Assembly: GCA_947247005.1 (NCBI GenBank)
Contig: OX365956.1
Location: forward strand, 13,784,089 to 13,848,088
Source of the DNA: Spisula solida
Taxonomy: Eukaryota; Mollusca; Bivalvia; Venerida; Mactridae
Length of the DNA: 64,000 nt
Direction: 5' to 3'
The notes under the pieces are model-generated. The model saw only the letters and a list, made by a program, of their open reading frames with translations, was not told the DNA's origin and made no database searches. The translations under genes and the position numbers were made by a program. This document shows positions 1 through 13,643 of this stretch, one piece after another (the first letter of the stretch is position 1; the number at the start of each line of letters is the position of its first letter).

Positions 1-2395
1 TTAAATATTTAGATATTTTTGCTGTAAATACATTTATCAAATGTTCAATGAGATACGATGAACTGATGCAACGACAGTACATAAAAGGCAGCGTATTTTG
101 TTGAAATACTGTTAAGCCACTTACATTCGTGAGTAGGGTTTTTTGTGGCAGATTGCGATCTACTAAGTCGTTAGGGCGTGATCAATCGGGTTTTCCTGCC
201 AGATTGACCAATTTACTTCGTCTTCCAGATAGGAACGCATGTGTGCTGTAATGAATCCGTAGTCATACCCTGGCTAAACCCGGGTAGAAAACTAAGTTCA
301 TTGACGTTTTGTGTTTATACGAGCATCAATACACGAGAGTGACCAATTTCCACGTTAGAGTAGCTAACAAGGGACCTCTAGATTTGTTATCAACCTAGAC
401 AAACAAGTGGGCGGAGCGTTCCCTACATCAGTGTCTGACCAATCGTAACAGGGTACCAAAAAAAACGCGAGCATGTCGGCAATTCAACAATTTAGCTAGA
501 AAGTGTAGAAAATGAGCTGATATTCGGAATATGAACTGGGTACGGATTACCAAACTATAAACTCTAGATGTAAAATGGTGTTTACTCTCAACAGGTTACT
601 TACTGCATAAAACAGTAAATGTTGGTAGAGAAAGTTTGTGCAGTAATTACCTCGCATGTTAATTGCATACTTGTTTTTATATATCATCACATCTGTTGGC
701 ATGGATTGTTGATTTACTGTATGAGTAATTACTTCAGTGCATCAGTGGCCATGAACAATGTTTTATAATCATGTTTAAAGGTAGGCACCGTGGTTTGCAA
801 CTGAAATTTGATTAAATAATGTTAAGTAGCATAAACTTTATCCTTTTTTATAATTCAATCAGTCCGGAAATTCCAAAATAATCCTTGATATGATTTTACG
901 GCACTGCATAAATTGGGGGATTCACCATCTGAATTTTGACTTGAGCCAACTCAAAAATCAAATTTTAAAAATCGAACTTAATTGGTTTCACTACGCTGAT
1001 GCCAGATTTTTTTATATAATTTGATATAGAAACCAACTGTCTGAGTAAACCCTACAATGTCTTTATCTCGGCACACAACTATACATGTTTGTACAACTTT
1101 AAGGGTTTTAATCTTGAAATATACTTAGAATTTTATTTTAAGTTTCAAAGTACAATACATGTAATACGAGTGGGTTATAAATGTATCATACACTAGAGAA
1201 CAAAATAATGATATATGTACATGTACATGGACGAGTATATATTATGGTTTGAGAAAAATGCATAGTATTACATGTCTTCAATCAGCTACTAAAACAGACG
1301 TACAGGCATCATAGAAGTTGCAGTGTCGTCGCAGGGACATCAAGTCTGTAAGTGCAGAAAAGTGCACCATTAAAATTCAAAATATGGTTCACAAAATTGG
1401 TTGGAAATATCACCCAAACCAAATTAATGATATCTCGTTGTTTCAAATGTAATGCAGGACCAGTATTCTCAAAACATGTTTTTTTGTAAAACCCCAATAT
1501 TTTCGAAACTATGTTTTTGTCTTAGATGATATTTGTCGAAGTACAAATGTAGTACACTATGAAATCAGTTCCAATTGTATAAGATAAACATAAGATTTTT
1601 TTATTTCTAAGTGACATATAACATCTGAGAAAGTGCTTTAAAAAATATCTTAAGAACAGTTTTGAATACGAACCCTCGACTCATAACAAACAAACATAAA
1701 ATCACCCTAAAAGAAGAAAATATTGGACGGGTTACTATAAAGATGTTTAATTCGGTTTCAAGGAAAATTAATAATGAACTATCATATTTGCTGACTATAC
1801 ATATCCAATGCTACCGCAGTTACATGTTTAAAACGGTTGCTAAGCTAATTGGATAATAATCTGTATGCATGTTTGTAATGTTTGCATGAGTCAAGTAATT
1901 GCAAACAATCTGCAGTATGTATCAGGCATACGCAGCAAGATATGAAGATTTAGAGTTAAACTCACTGTACAAGTATGTGGATTAGTACTTATAATGTACA
2001 AACATGTAATTTTGCGATGTAAACATTTCGCAAATTCGTTATAGTGAAGTAGATTAGTTTGCAGGTTAAAACATAGCGATTTTTGCTTAAAATGATAATC
2101 TGCGTTTCACTGATCCCGTTCTAAATATTCACTTGTCATAGAACGAATTTACTTCTTCTCAACTCTAGTGACAAATTTAAACCTGCTCCATAATACGTCT
2201 AGAATATATTATTACGTTAATATTTCTATTAGATAAACGAGCGTACATGTTCAACTGTAGAAACATTTTATGTGCATTCTCTATATTTACTGCTGATGTG
2301 TATTGATATAATGCTTACATCATTACGTGAAAATAAAAGTATTACGTAAACTGACATTTTAGGTTCACTTTGATGATACTTATACTCGTATTCTC
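1..2395. repeat. Segmental duplication, copy A
   Basis: This stretch is colinear with 7055-9694. Shared landmarks include the segment around 1861-1955 against 8943-9037, which is almost identical and contains the same run of rare words (CAATCTGCAGTATG, GGCATACGCAGCAAG). The right end (GGTTCACTTTGATGATAC) is at 2361 here and 9661 there. Copy A lacks about 230 bases found in copy B (roughly 9215-9450) and may continue left of the window. It contains a decayed SINE-like piece at about 170-320. No coding region is supported. Confidence 0.85.
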
Positions 2396-5240
2396 TTCGT
2401 GTCAGTTTCGCATTGTAACCGATATTTATACGTTACCTGTGAAACAATTTGTTCATACAGTATTCACGCTAGTATCATGTGTTTGAAGGAGAAAGTTTGT
2501 AAAGTCAGTAATAAGACCATGTTTGGTACTGTGGCAAATTTAAAGGTCGCATCGCCGCTAATGTCAAAAACACCTTATTGTACTGTAGTTTGACGTTAAG
2601 CGTAAGTTTTGCAACGTATAGAACTGTGCAAACATGTGTGTCATTTAACGTAAAATGTGTGACATTTAACGTAAAATGTGTGACATTTGACGGCGGTTGT
2701 TGCATTAAACACCAACTTTGAAATATCTAACCAAGGTTGCAACATTTAACCCGCCTTTTGACATTTAACGGTCCCACGTGCACTATTGAAAACTGGTCAA
2801 TTTTATTGATTTGTTCAAAATACTGAACATGTATAAGGACCATTGTGTCTGTCCTGTCAGCTGACGTGCAGAGAACTCGGCTATTACTTTAATTACCGGT
2901 TTGACAAGGTATGTTTTCCGTGACATTGTAAGATAGAACTTTGTAAATGGCGATAAACTGAAAATAGTTAATGCAATAAACTTATGTTATGTTGTGTGAC
3001 ATTAACTATATTCGTGTTCTCCAAATACGGAGGTAATTATTTGTTGATTAGCAAGACTTCGTTACACTGGCAAATTACCCCCGGGAAACATGACGGGCAA
3101 GTCCATATGACAGCTGCATTATCATTCTCCTTGGTTTATTTATAGTGCAACCTTCCTTTGACGAAAACTATATTCAAAGTACCAATATGAAGCATTGAAT
3201 ATTACATGAACCATTCTTACTTTTGTAGACAATCGATATTATCTTATCCGACCATGTGCTGTTAAGTTAACGACTCGTCTAGAGCAATAAAATCACCACA
3301 TTTACAAAAACGCATTCTATTAAAATAATGTGTTTCTATATCATTTAATTCCTATGTGGGGGATAATTCATAATTGTCTTGGGTTGCAGAAATAACAAAC
3401 CAACGCTTAACTCTGCCTAAATTACAGTTGGCGTCCGCGCGATGTTTCCATAATCACATGGCTTTTAGCTCAAGACATAGAAATCTACTTCGCTTAATTA
3501 CTACTTTTTCCTCAGTCGATTAATCTTAACCGATTCGTTTAATGTAATTCCGTCGTACATTGTGTGTAACGAGATGACATATAGTGTGCAGGTTTATTGC
3601 TTTATTTCCACTTTTAAAACTTAAAGAATTTCGGCGTCTGAGTGACAAGAAGCGCTTTATTCTATCCAAACAATTGACATACATGATAAAAATCTGCAAA
3701 TTGGAAGCAGTGTATTTTATTATAAAATGCATTTGAAGTTACTGTTAAAATCTAACTCAATTTGAAAAGTTACCTCTTTTCCTAGGCCTACGAGGACAAC
3801 ATATTTACATAACAATATTTATGGCACTAAAATGTTAGGTGTAATTATTTGAAGAAAGGGCGCATTTCATAAGAATAGTCATAACTTCGCAAAATTCATT
3901 TGAGTAACAGCCTGCCATTTTACCCGTCCATACTTTAAGATAAATATATACGTGTTTTATCAAGCACCAACCCGTTTGTAATACTGTTTTTGTAGCGTTC
4001 CCAATTACATATTGAGGCAGGTATTTCAGGCCAAGGGGTATGAACTATAATCCAATACGTATTTAGCATCCATACAACGAATGAATGCTCGTTGGTTTGT
4101 TTATGTACATGAATTATCACTAAGACAACTGGAGGAGTCAATGCCACATTCTGAGTATTGCTTAATATTAGATTTACCATCTACATAATTTCGAATATAA
4201 AAAAATATTCAATGCACGTGAAAAACCATCGTGCATCATCAGTCGCTCAATTAACTTCTCATTCATTTATCTTCACATAATTGCTAAAAAATGCAACTGT
4301 TTCTTAACACTTACCACGTGTTTTGCAGCCGATAAAACATTAAAAGCGATGTTGTCACGTGCGACCAACATATATTAGATACCACGAGTAAACAATAAGC
4401 ACGCGAGGTATGTTTAGTCTGGTAATATGAAATGATAGATGCAGGTAACATCGTGACCTGTTTGTATCAACATCTTGCGGTTTCCTTTCATCTGTTTTGT
4501 ACATTAATTCATGCAAGATTACAGTCGAAATTAAACTCATATGAAATCGTGCAGGTGACACTGCGTTATTGCCACATTTTGAATTGAAATATCTACGAAA
4601 ATGTGTAATTGCCATTGCGACATTTGTTTGCATTTATAAACACATCTCTGTCGTTTGTCTGAATTCCTGTTCCTATACCGTTTAATAAATATATTTGTAT
4701 ATAATATATTTTGTATAATGTACATGTGTATTGAACCTCACTAATAGACCACCTTGTACTTTTTGATAGCTGCAACTTTAAATTCCAACGATTTAGTTTT
4801 ATTTTCTCGTTCAGTTGTGTGTAGTTTTTTTATGTCTCTTTTCTGTGTTCGGCTGTTTCTGTTTCTGTTTGGAATGATATTCCATTACATATTAGTCAGA
4901 CAGAGAACAAAAGTTCTTTTATCAGACAATTCTTGAATTAGAAATACAATACTACATACATGTGATAATCTATGCATACATATCTCAACGTTTTTATATA
5001 ACAACATATTCATATTGAATAACCCTTTTGTTCACAGTTGATTATTGATTGTGTATGTATACTGTGCTATTTTGTTATATGTTAACGTTTTAAACAAAAC
5101 ATGAGTATACTATATTGTATACTGTTTCATTTTCCTTATACATGTGTTTGTATGATATCATGCAATTAATGGATATATGTTTGTTATGAAGACCATATTG
5201 AAAATAGGTGTAACACCAAATATGTTATCTACTATTAATA
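2396..5240. other. Intergenic DNA, no gene seen
   Basis: AT-rich, with only short chance ORFs. 2636-2700 holds about three copies of a 21-base tandem repeat (core GTGACATTTAACGTAAAAT). About 4790-4875 resembles the dispersed CTCGGCTG family described at 30409-30709, in reverse orientation. Confidence 0.5.
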
Positions 5241-5249
5241 TAGTCGTTA

Positions 5250-5285
5250 CTTACTTACTTACTTACTTACTAAATTACTTACTAA
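5250..5285. repeat. (TTAC)n microsatellite
   Basis: Tandem TTAC units, interrupted once by TAAA, are read directly from the sequence. Confidence 0.9.
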
Positions 5286-6518
5286 GCTTTTGTTAGCGAA
5301 CCGTCTAAGAGAAGTAATTAAAATAATTTTAATTATAAGAAATGTTGTTAACGGGGAGATTATCACCCAATATTTAAGTAAAATCACTGGGTGATCCCCA
5401 CTGATTATGTGATTTACAACTTAAACAAAACCTCTTCTACAATAAATGCAATCAGCCCTGTAATATGTTACGTAAATAAAGTTAATATAATGTCAATCGA
5501 ACTCAGACGACAAAATTGATCGTCTGTTACCGTCATCTCTTTGTCCTTTAAAACGTGTTTACGTGTAGAGTCATATTTCGAACGCTTGTCTGCATGCAGC
5601 TACAAATGAACAGCCGTTAATATTCACCACTTCCACTTCGCACGTAAGCCGCATTGTTGCATGTGACTGCGATATGTTTAGAATCTAGCGATTTTATAGA
5701 CAGCACGTAGGGCTGACTTTTATGCGCTTAATCTATTTGTAACTCAACACCATGCATTGTCCTTATTTCTTCGTCATACGTCATGCGATACATGCTTGCC
5801 GTGTCTTCTTTAGTTCCTCGTTAATAATACATGATAATCAATATCAACTCAGATTTTGTCTTCTATTTTAGAATCGTGAGGAAGACGTCTATAAACGTCA
5901 ACAGCTTGCGTAATTGACAGCTGTATTAGACATGTCCCGTATTATATCGACAAATTGTCCGTTAAACAACACGTTTTGTTGTGTGGTAGAGTGAAACATA
6001 CCATTTGCATTGTCACATGTCGAAGTTTGATCAAGTGAGACTTGTTTTACACGTCCTAATTCGATAAAGTGAGAATTGTTTCTTCAGAAAGTCCCAAGGT
6101 GATAGTACGTGAGATATGTCTAGAATCTTAATTTCTAATTTACGACAGGTGTTTGCTTAAACCACGTGACCACTATAATTATATTATAGGCTCTTATATA
6201 ATTAGAATGAAACAGTCGACTTTGGCGCGACATGCAGCACACAATTGCAGGGTTTTCAATATTCTTGCCAGCAATGTGTTTGCTTATAACCTTGGAAACG
6301 TCGACTAAGAAAGTCGTTTACGTTAGAGTTCATTATCAACTTAATAATTTCTGCCCAACATCATTCAACAAATACTGTGGCATCAATTCTAATATTTCGT
6401 CGTATGATGTAAGTGTTAATAAAATGAAGCAATGCAAAGCGTATCTATGATACAATCTATCAGTTATCGCAAGTAAACGGTTCATTCATTAAATTAAATA
6501 ATGTATCAAAGTATATTT
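5286..6518. other. Intergenic DNA, one weak exon candidate
   Basis: Apart from the candidate exon at 6232-6408, nothing recognisable is present. Several AT-rich stretches and a TATATAA near 6195 are the only promoter-like signs. Confidence 0.4.
6232..6408 (+). CDS. Possible signal-peptide exon (weak candidate)
   Basis: An open frame begins at ATG 6232 with a short polar start followed by a hydrophobic run (residues about 5-20), as in a secretory signal. It ends at a strong donor GTAAGT at 6409 after 59 codons, in phase 0. A TATATAA lies at about 6195, which would leave almost no leader. It could be the first exon of the MMP gene, but MMP exon 15083 needs a preceding exon ending in phase 1, so at least one more exon would have to lie between them and none was found. 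No MMP prodomain motif is visible in it. It may be a chance ORF. Confidence 0.18.
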
Positions 6519-6519
6519 T

Positions 6520-6740
6520 AGTGGGGGCGGTGGTCTTGAGGTATTGCGCAATTTGAGATCGAGAGGTACCAGGTTCGATCACCAACTGTGCCACTGCCTA
6601 AATGTTCATCCATGCCCCATTTTAACAAGGCGAATGAATGGGTTGCATAGAAGGTCATAAGCCAAAGTGCTATGACTGTCATCGGCGTCGAGTGTAACAG
6701 CCGACGGGCGACACAAAAATCGGGGGTTAATATATAGTCG
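6520..6740 (+). mobile_element. Probable tRNA-derived SINE
   Basis: The start resembles a tRNA with internal RNA polymerase III boxes: an A-box-like GCGGTGGTCTTGAGG, then a B-box-like GGTTCGATCACC about 45 bases later. An unrelated body follows (TGCCACTGCC and onward). Spacing and order suit a SINE head. The 3' limit is not clear, and no target duplication was seen. Confidence 0.45.
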
Positions 6741-7054
6741 ATTGAACGGACGCAGGTCTTAGAATTCGCCTGAACTTGGTACTTGGAACTAAAAACTTAT
6801 GGTTTGTTACTAGAAGCGTATCGTATAGTATGACTGTATCATCTGGTGTACAATACATCATTAGCAATATGCACTCTGTTTGCAATGTAGCGAACCATGC
6901 CATCACGTGTGTTTGACATCATATACAATTCAGATGTTTATCAAGCCGATGATACTGAGTTTTATAATATAATGTTTATTTTCATAAACGATTATGCAGA
7001 CAGTATAAATATTTATACCCTGGTTAGATAATTGCGATAACTCATTTATGTGAT

Positions 7055-9694
7055 TAAACATTTAGATATTTTTTGAAATGTTGAATGAGATACGACGAAC
7101 ATTTGCAGCGACTGTACAACAATACAACGTGTTTTATTGATATACTGTAACACCAATTGCATTCGTGAATATTGTTGCTTTGTGGCAGATTGCTATTTTC
7201 TTAGTCGTTTGGGCGTGATCAATGTACTTCGTGAATAGAAAAACATGTGTGATGTAATGAATCCGGTGTCATACCCTGGCTCTTTCCGGATAGAAACCTT
7301 GGTTCATTGACGTTACCATTTATACACGAGTCGATCAATTGCCACTTTCGAGAATCTAACCAGGGATCTCTAGATCTCAAGTTAACATAGACAAACAAAT
7401 GGGCGGAGCGTTCCTTACATCGGTGTCTGCCCAATCGTAACATTGTACCAAAACAACGCGAGTATGACGAAAATTCAACAATTAACCTAGAAAGGGTAGA
7501 AAATGGGCTGTGATTCGGAATATGAACTGGGTACGGCTCATCAAACTATAAACTCTAGACGTAAAAAGGTGTGTAGGCCCTACTCTCAGCCGGCTACTTA
7601 CTACACCAGACAGTAAATGTTGGTAGAAAAAGTTAGTGCAGTAGTTATACCTCGCATGTTAATTGCATACTTGTTTTATATATCATCGCATCTGTTGGCA
7701 TGAATTGTTGATTTACTCCATGAGTTATTACGTCAGTGCATCAGTGGCCATGTATAATGTTTTATAATCATGTTTAAAGGTAGACACCATGAATTACAAA
7801 CGTTTGATAAAATAACTTTTATTAGCAAAATAGTTCTATTATCCTTTTCCAATTTTCGTTCAGACCGCTAATACACTTCAAATTGCAGTCTTTGAAACAC
7901 TTATTCATGCCCCAGGATGAAACATTGGAAATTAATCCACAATAATCCTTGATATGATTTTACGACACTGCCTAAATTGGGGAATTCACTATCTGAATCA
8001 TGAACTTGGGCCAACTCAAAAACAAGTTTTAAAAATCGAATTTAAGTGGTTTTACGATGCTGACGCCAGATTTTGGATATCGTTTGATATAAAAAAAACC
8101 AACTGTCTTCGTAAACCGTACAATGTATTTATCTCGGCACGCAACTATACATGCGTGTACAACTTTAATAGTTGGTTTGAATTTCAATTTCAAAGCTTGA
8201 AATATACCTTTAAAGTTGCACATCAAAAGTGTGAGATGTTTTCCACGTTTCCAGGTACAAAACATGCAATACGAGCGGTTTATAACATATACTAGCCAAC
8301 AAAATAATCAAAATATATGTGCATGTAAACATTTAAAGTATGGTTTGAGAGAAATGTATACATGTATTAAATAAGCTGATAACGTAAACTTACAGTCATT
8401 ATAGAACTTGCAGTGTCGTCGCAGACACATCAAGTCTAAACGAGCCGAAAATTGCAACATTTTTAATAAAAATATGATTAACATTGAAAAAACATCCAAA
8501 CCAATTTAATGGTATCTTGTTGGCTTCAAAAATGATACAGGGCCCGTATTCTCCAAACACCTAGGATATTTTTGGTAAAACCCCCATTTTTCGAAAACAT
8601 GTTTTAGTATTAAATAAATTTTTGTCGAAGAAGTGCACTATGAAAGCTGTCACAATTGTCCTAAGATAAACATAAGATTTTTGTATTTCTAAGTGACAAA
8701 TGGTATCTTAGAAAATTGCTTTAAAATATCTTAAGAACATTTGTAAATACAAACCCTGGTGATTTGAAACAAATATAAAGTCGTCATAAAAGCAGAAAAT
8801 ATTAGATGGGTTGCTATAAAGATGTGTATTTCGGTTTCAAGGAAAAACAATAGCGAACTATCATATTTGCTGACTATACATCCAATGGTACTGCAGTTAC
8901 ATGTTACATGTTTAACTCGGTTGCTAAGTGAATCGGATAATAATCTGTTTGCATTTTTGTAATGTTTGCATGAGTCGAGTAATTGCAAACAATCTGCAGT
9001 ATGTATCAGGCATACGCAGCAAGATATGAAGATTTAGTGGTGTCTTTAGAGTTAAACTCACTGTACAAGTATATGAATTAGTACTTATACATTGTACAGT
9101 AAAAACATGCATTTTCGCAAATTCGCTTTAGTGAAGTAGTACGCGAGTTAAGAAATAGCCATTTTTAAACCTAGAAGAAATATATTCTGCGTTTCACTCC
9201 CGTTATTAATATTCATGAGCACATTTTTGCGTACTTATCGAAATCGCGAAAATTAATCTCTCTCGAAATATTCTGATTGTACAGTTGCTAATAATAAATC
9301 ATTAATATTAAAAACCGACCAATATAAGAGGCAGCGTATTCCCCGAGAGACAGTACTGTTCCTATTGTAACACTTAAGACATTGAAGACGAATATCATTT
9401 ATAAATGTAGCTGACATATTCTAACATTGTGAAGAAATTATCTTAGACACTTGTCAGGGAACAAATTTACTTCTTCTCAATTCCAGTGACAAAGTCAAAC
9501 CTGCTCCATAATACGTCTAGAATATATTATTACGTTGATATTTGTATTAGATAAACGAGCGTACATGTTCAACTGTAGAAACATTTTGTGAGCATTCTCT
9601 ATATTTACTGCTAATGTGTTCCTATATAAGACTTAAATTATTATGTGAACTGACATGTTTCGGTTCACTTTGATGATACATATACTCGTATATG
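7055..9694. repeat. Segmental duplication, copy B
   Basis: This is the second copy of the segment at 1-2395, in the same orientation, offset by about 7.04 kb at the left and 7.30 kb at the right. The offset changes because copy B holds about 230 extra bases near 9215-9450. Short ORFs inside it (for example 7954-8295) have no family resemblance and their frames are not conserved in copy A, so none is called as a gene. Confidence 0.85.
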
Positions 9695-9774
9695 CTTGAC
9701 AACTATACGGTACACAGTGTATAAATATATTGTAGACAAATGTCAAAATTTATTAAATACCGAAAATACCCCCT

Positions 9775-10515
9775 GAAATGAACTGGATCATTATAGTATA
9801 GAACATTGAATAATTCATATCCCCTTAATTAACGGGTTCATTTTAGTATGTAACACTGAATAATACATATCTCCTTTAATGAACGGGTTCATTATAGCAT
9901 GGAACATTAAATAATTCATATCTTCTTGAAGAAACGGATTTATTATAGTACAGAACAATAAATGATACATATCGCCTTTAATGAACCGGTTCCATGTAGT
10001 ATGGAACATTAAATAAGAAAAGACCCCCTTAAATAAACGGGCGCATTATAGTCTGGAACATTAAATAATACAGAGCCCCTTTAATAAACGGGTGCATTAT
10101 AGTCAGGAACATTAATTAATACAGACCCCCTTTAATGAACAGGTTCATTGTAGTATGGAACATTAAATAATAAATATCCTCTTTAATAAACGGGTGCATT
10201 ATAGCCTGAAACATTAAATAATACAGATCCCCTTTAATAAATGGGTAGATTGTAGTCTGGAACATTAAATACTACAGATCCCCTTTAATAAACAGGTTCA
10301 TTGTAGTATGGAACATTAAATAATACAGACCCCTTTTAATAAACGGGTTCATTGTAGTATGGAACATTAAATAATACAGACCCCCCATTTTAATAAACAG
10401 GTTCATTGTAGTATGGAGCATTACATAATACAGACTCATTTTAATAAACAGGTTCATTGTAGTATGGAACATTAAATAATACAGACCCACTTTAATAAAC
10501 AGGTGCATTGTAGTA
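9775..10515. repeat. ~60-bp minisatellite, about 12 copies
   Basis: The recurring unit has the pieces GGTTCATTGTAGTATGGAAC and ATTAAATAATACAGACCCC with small length changes, spaced about 60-61 bases. Because 60 is a multiple of three, the reverse strand gives repetitive open frames (9815-10009, 10272-10508). These are products of the repeat, not genes. Confidence 0.92.
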
Positions 10516-10768
10516 AATATGTAAGTATATATACAATGTATTATCTAACCTCTGAGCCGTGACCTTTGGATATATATTCTATATAAAGTACATACATGTA
10601 GCTAAAAAGCAGTCACGCCTCAATACTCGTTCTCCATATTTATGTGTTAATTCGTGTATGTCTGTAAATCTGCTTGAAACAATGTGATGAACACGGATTT
10701 TACTAAACATTACTTAATCATGTAATCCCGTCATTTGACATAATCAGATAGCCTAGAACAAACAACCA

Positions 10769-11192
10769 GGCCCCAATTCCACGAAAAAACTTAAGTTATT
10801 GCTCAGCTGAGACTGCTACTTTAAAAACATATTGTGTTGGTTAAATGACTTTCATGTATACTTGTATATATGGTTTCATCACAGTTAGATGCCAATTTAA
10901 TAATGCAATATGTCCGATTTTTACAGAAACTAGTGCTTTAAGGTTATAAACGTCTAAGGTAAAAACTTAAGTCTGTTATAACTGGCTCAAATACGAAGTA
11001 TTTTATTGTTCCTTAATGTTGGATTTACATGAGCATTTCTTACGAAAATCACCTATTAACTCATTACCTAGCAATAAATACACAGTTTTGGTAGTAATCT
11101 ACATCTCACGACTATAATTGTAGCGATATAATCAATTCTAAATAGCAGTCTCAGCTGAGCAATAACTTAAGTTTTTTCGTGGAATTGGGGCC
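10769..11192. mobile_element. MITE with ~50-bp perfect terminal inverted repeats
   Basis: The left end begins GGCCCCAATTCCACGAAAAA and its reverse complement ends at 11192. The match runs about 50 bases, including CTCAGCTGAGACTGCTA. The element is 424 bp with a non-coding interior. No certain target-site duplication is visible. Similar outer ends (TATTC plus CTTAAG-type words) occur in other small elements here, so it probably belongs to a large non-autonomous DNA-transposon group. Confidence 0.85.
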
Positions 11193-13125
11193 ATGTATTA
11201 CGTATGCTGCAGCTTTAACTTCTCCACATGCGTATCTAACACGGCGGAGAGATGATATAGCATAGAAGAAGACCATCTGCCTATTTTTAAATCGTACTCA
11301 GATTGGACGGCCGATAAGCTGGCGCTTTATCACCTGTGCTACCTCTTCGCTTTATAGTCAATGTCCAATAAACCGCGACACTTTTGGTAGTGACTCTTGC
11401 ACATTCATTTAGCTGCAAGTTTAATATGCTATTTACAGTGATTTTTTATTGCTTTTTAGGACCTTTTCAACACTGACGCTAGGACTCGCAGCGCTTTAAT
11501 AGTTGCATATTCTCGATCAGTAATTGTCATTTATGCAGATGCAGTGTTTCTTAAACCGTCTTGGTCTTTTTGACATCAGAAGTTATTCTCGTTCAGTTTT
11601 GTGTTTGGCATTCTGACGTACGCTTGTGGTACGTGCTATTTATTTCCTTTTTTGTGCGTGCCTTTATGTGTCTCGTGCTCGGCTGTTTCTGTGATGCCTC
11701 CCATGTGTGATTTTTCATTATCCGGTTACAAACTTCACGCTATATGTAATTGACATTGTTTATTTCGTAGATTTACGTTCCATTCCCATATGTAATTAGT
11801 AAACTATTGAGACGTGGTACAGTTATATACTCGTAAGCCATTGTACTCAGGCGACCTGCTTTGGGAATTAATCTACCAAAAGATAACGAACATATATGTT
11901 TTTTCGCAAGCTCTAGCGGCATTAAATCCATATATTACAACAGAAATGGTGTAATTAGTCTGTCTTGTTAGGTGTTTCTAGATATAGTTTTCTATATAAT
12001 TTTAAAGACAAATCCCCCTGAGGTTTTTGTATAGGAAATTAAAAAGAAATCTTACGTGAAGTATTATACACTCACTTCACCCGTGGCTTTCCCTAGGAGA
12101 GTAAACTACCAATTTATGGTTTGTTTTCATGATTACTTATGAAGCCCGCGTACTGTTTACTGTTTTGCGTAATTCATGAATAAAATTTGTCAATAGTTGG
12201 AGCAGATTGAGTAATAAGCCTTGAAGATTTCTTGAGGGGTTTGGAACCAGAAATGATGCGTGTCCCTAGCGACAATAATGATGCGTAAGCCTTTCTGTAA
12301 TTACCACAGCATATCTCTACATTTGTTCCAATTGTGTACTGTTCTCCATCTGTTGCTAGGCAACCGAACGAACAGATGATAATAAATACAGAATTAAGCG
12401 TATTTGAAGTCAACTTTGGTTAGAAAAGTTGATTTTGGGTAAATTAATGACTACTGAGCGTTTCCAGAGTTGGTAAATTTGAATTTTACTCTCATTATCA
12501 TGTACGAGAATCGGTTTTATTTGTGTTTATTCTTACACATGTATATCCTAATATATAGTATAAGTGCAGATGAACTTTTGAATTCGTTCCAAATGATGGT
12601 AGTAGACTCTAGTCGAGGGAATAACGATGTTTTGTTTCCATCTGCTTTGTTTGTTTGACGTTTGTTGCTTGGATCAATATCTTCAAAATTAATATTAAAC
12701 TTATCTTCCGTTGTTTATCAATGAACACGCCATACAGCTATCGCCATATTACCGCACTGGGATTTAACCATGTACTTTAGGTTGTCTAACTACAACCACA
12801 GACACCACGATTTCATAAAAGATAACATCCTAGCACCAATATTGGTGCAACAGAAAAGATCGAACTACCATTGACCCTTTTTTTACTTTCATAACCTTCT
12901 GGATGCAGATTTAAAGGTAACGATTATCCTAACAACGTTCAGATACGGTAGTTGAATCTCAAAAGCGCAGTCAAAATGATTACCTGTAGAGGTCACGACG
13001 GGAATACATTGAATGAGTCGGGTAGCAGGTCATCAAAAACGCTGGGTATTACTGACGAACGTACATCGGATGTAAACAGAGCATCGTCATTATTTGAACG
13101 GTTCGTGTCGTATATAAGTATGAAA
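11193..13125. other. Upstream non-coding DNA
   Basis: No gene supported. About 11580-11695 holds a decayed reverse copy of the CTCGGCTG repeat family (CTCGTGCTCGGCTGTTTCTG). Confidence 0.5.
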
Positions 13126-13129
13126 TTAC

Positions 13130-13420
13130 CTATTTTCACGGATTTGTAAACACGACAAAGAACGGAATGCATCACACCAATTTAGGCATTGTGGACATAC
13201 ATCGATGATATACCTGTACTCATCACGCGCCAGAGGACAGTAATAGTTGTTATATTTGTGAACGTCGGAGACAGTCGTAATAGCCTGGTCATTTGGGTTT
13301 CCCTGCCATAATGGCTTAGAGTTGACAGTTTTGTGATACGATCCGGGTGTGCTACCATAGCTCTTTCCGAATAGACCCATTGGTTCTTTAACGTCATCGG
13401 AGTATAGCATTGAAACAAAG
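13130..13420 (-). mobile_element. SINE-like element, reverse orientation
   Basis: Read on the minus strand it contains GACGTTAAAGAACCAAT and TCTATTCGGAAAGAGCT, a module also present in the SINE at 28881-29302, then AAATGACCAGGC and ATTACGACTGTCTC, a module shared with 37970-38055 and 47595-47680. The order of modules is the same in each copy. The element is divergent and carries no coding function; the overlapping ORFs on the minus strand are incidental. Confidence 0.6.
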
Positions 13421-13429
13421 CGTGACTAT

Positions 13430-13643
13430 CTCTGGGCTACCAACCAGTTCATCTCTAGTTGGGGGAACACCAATCTTTGTTATTATATATAATTAATGCA
13501 TTTCAACTGACTCTTTCTACTTCCACGTTGTTTTCTCTGGGCTACCATCCAGTTCATCTCTAGTTGGGGGAACACTAATCTTTGTTATTATATATAATAA
13601 ACGTATTTCAACTGACTCATTCTGCTTCCACATTGCTTTCTCT
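13430..13643. repeat. Tandem duplication, 2 x ~105 bp
   Basis: CTCTGGGCTACC followed by CAGTTCATCTCTAGTTGG starts at 13430 and again at 13535 and stays colinear through CAACTGACTC. The two copies differ at only a few positions. Confidence 0.9.

Noticed and set aside
7954..8295. 113-codon + strand ORF
   Set aside because: The corresponding part of the segmental copy at about 890-1170 is broken by stops and length changes, so no coding constraint is evident.
9815..10508. Repetitive minus-strand ORFs
   Set aside because: They are the 60-bp minisatellite read in a frame of 20 codons per unit, with no other sign of coding.
12579..12620. FQ...RG stretch resembling the MMP prodomain (ELLNSFQMMVVDSSRG)
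   Set aside because: There is an AG before it, but no donor in the needed phase at its end, and the residues around FQ do not otherwise fit the prodomain pattern.
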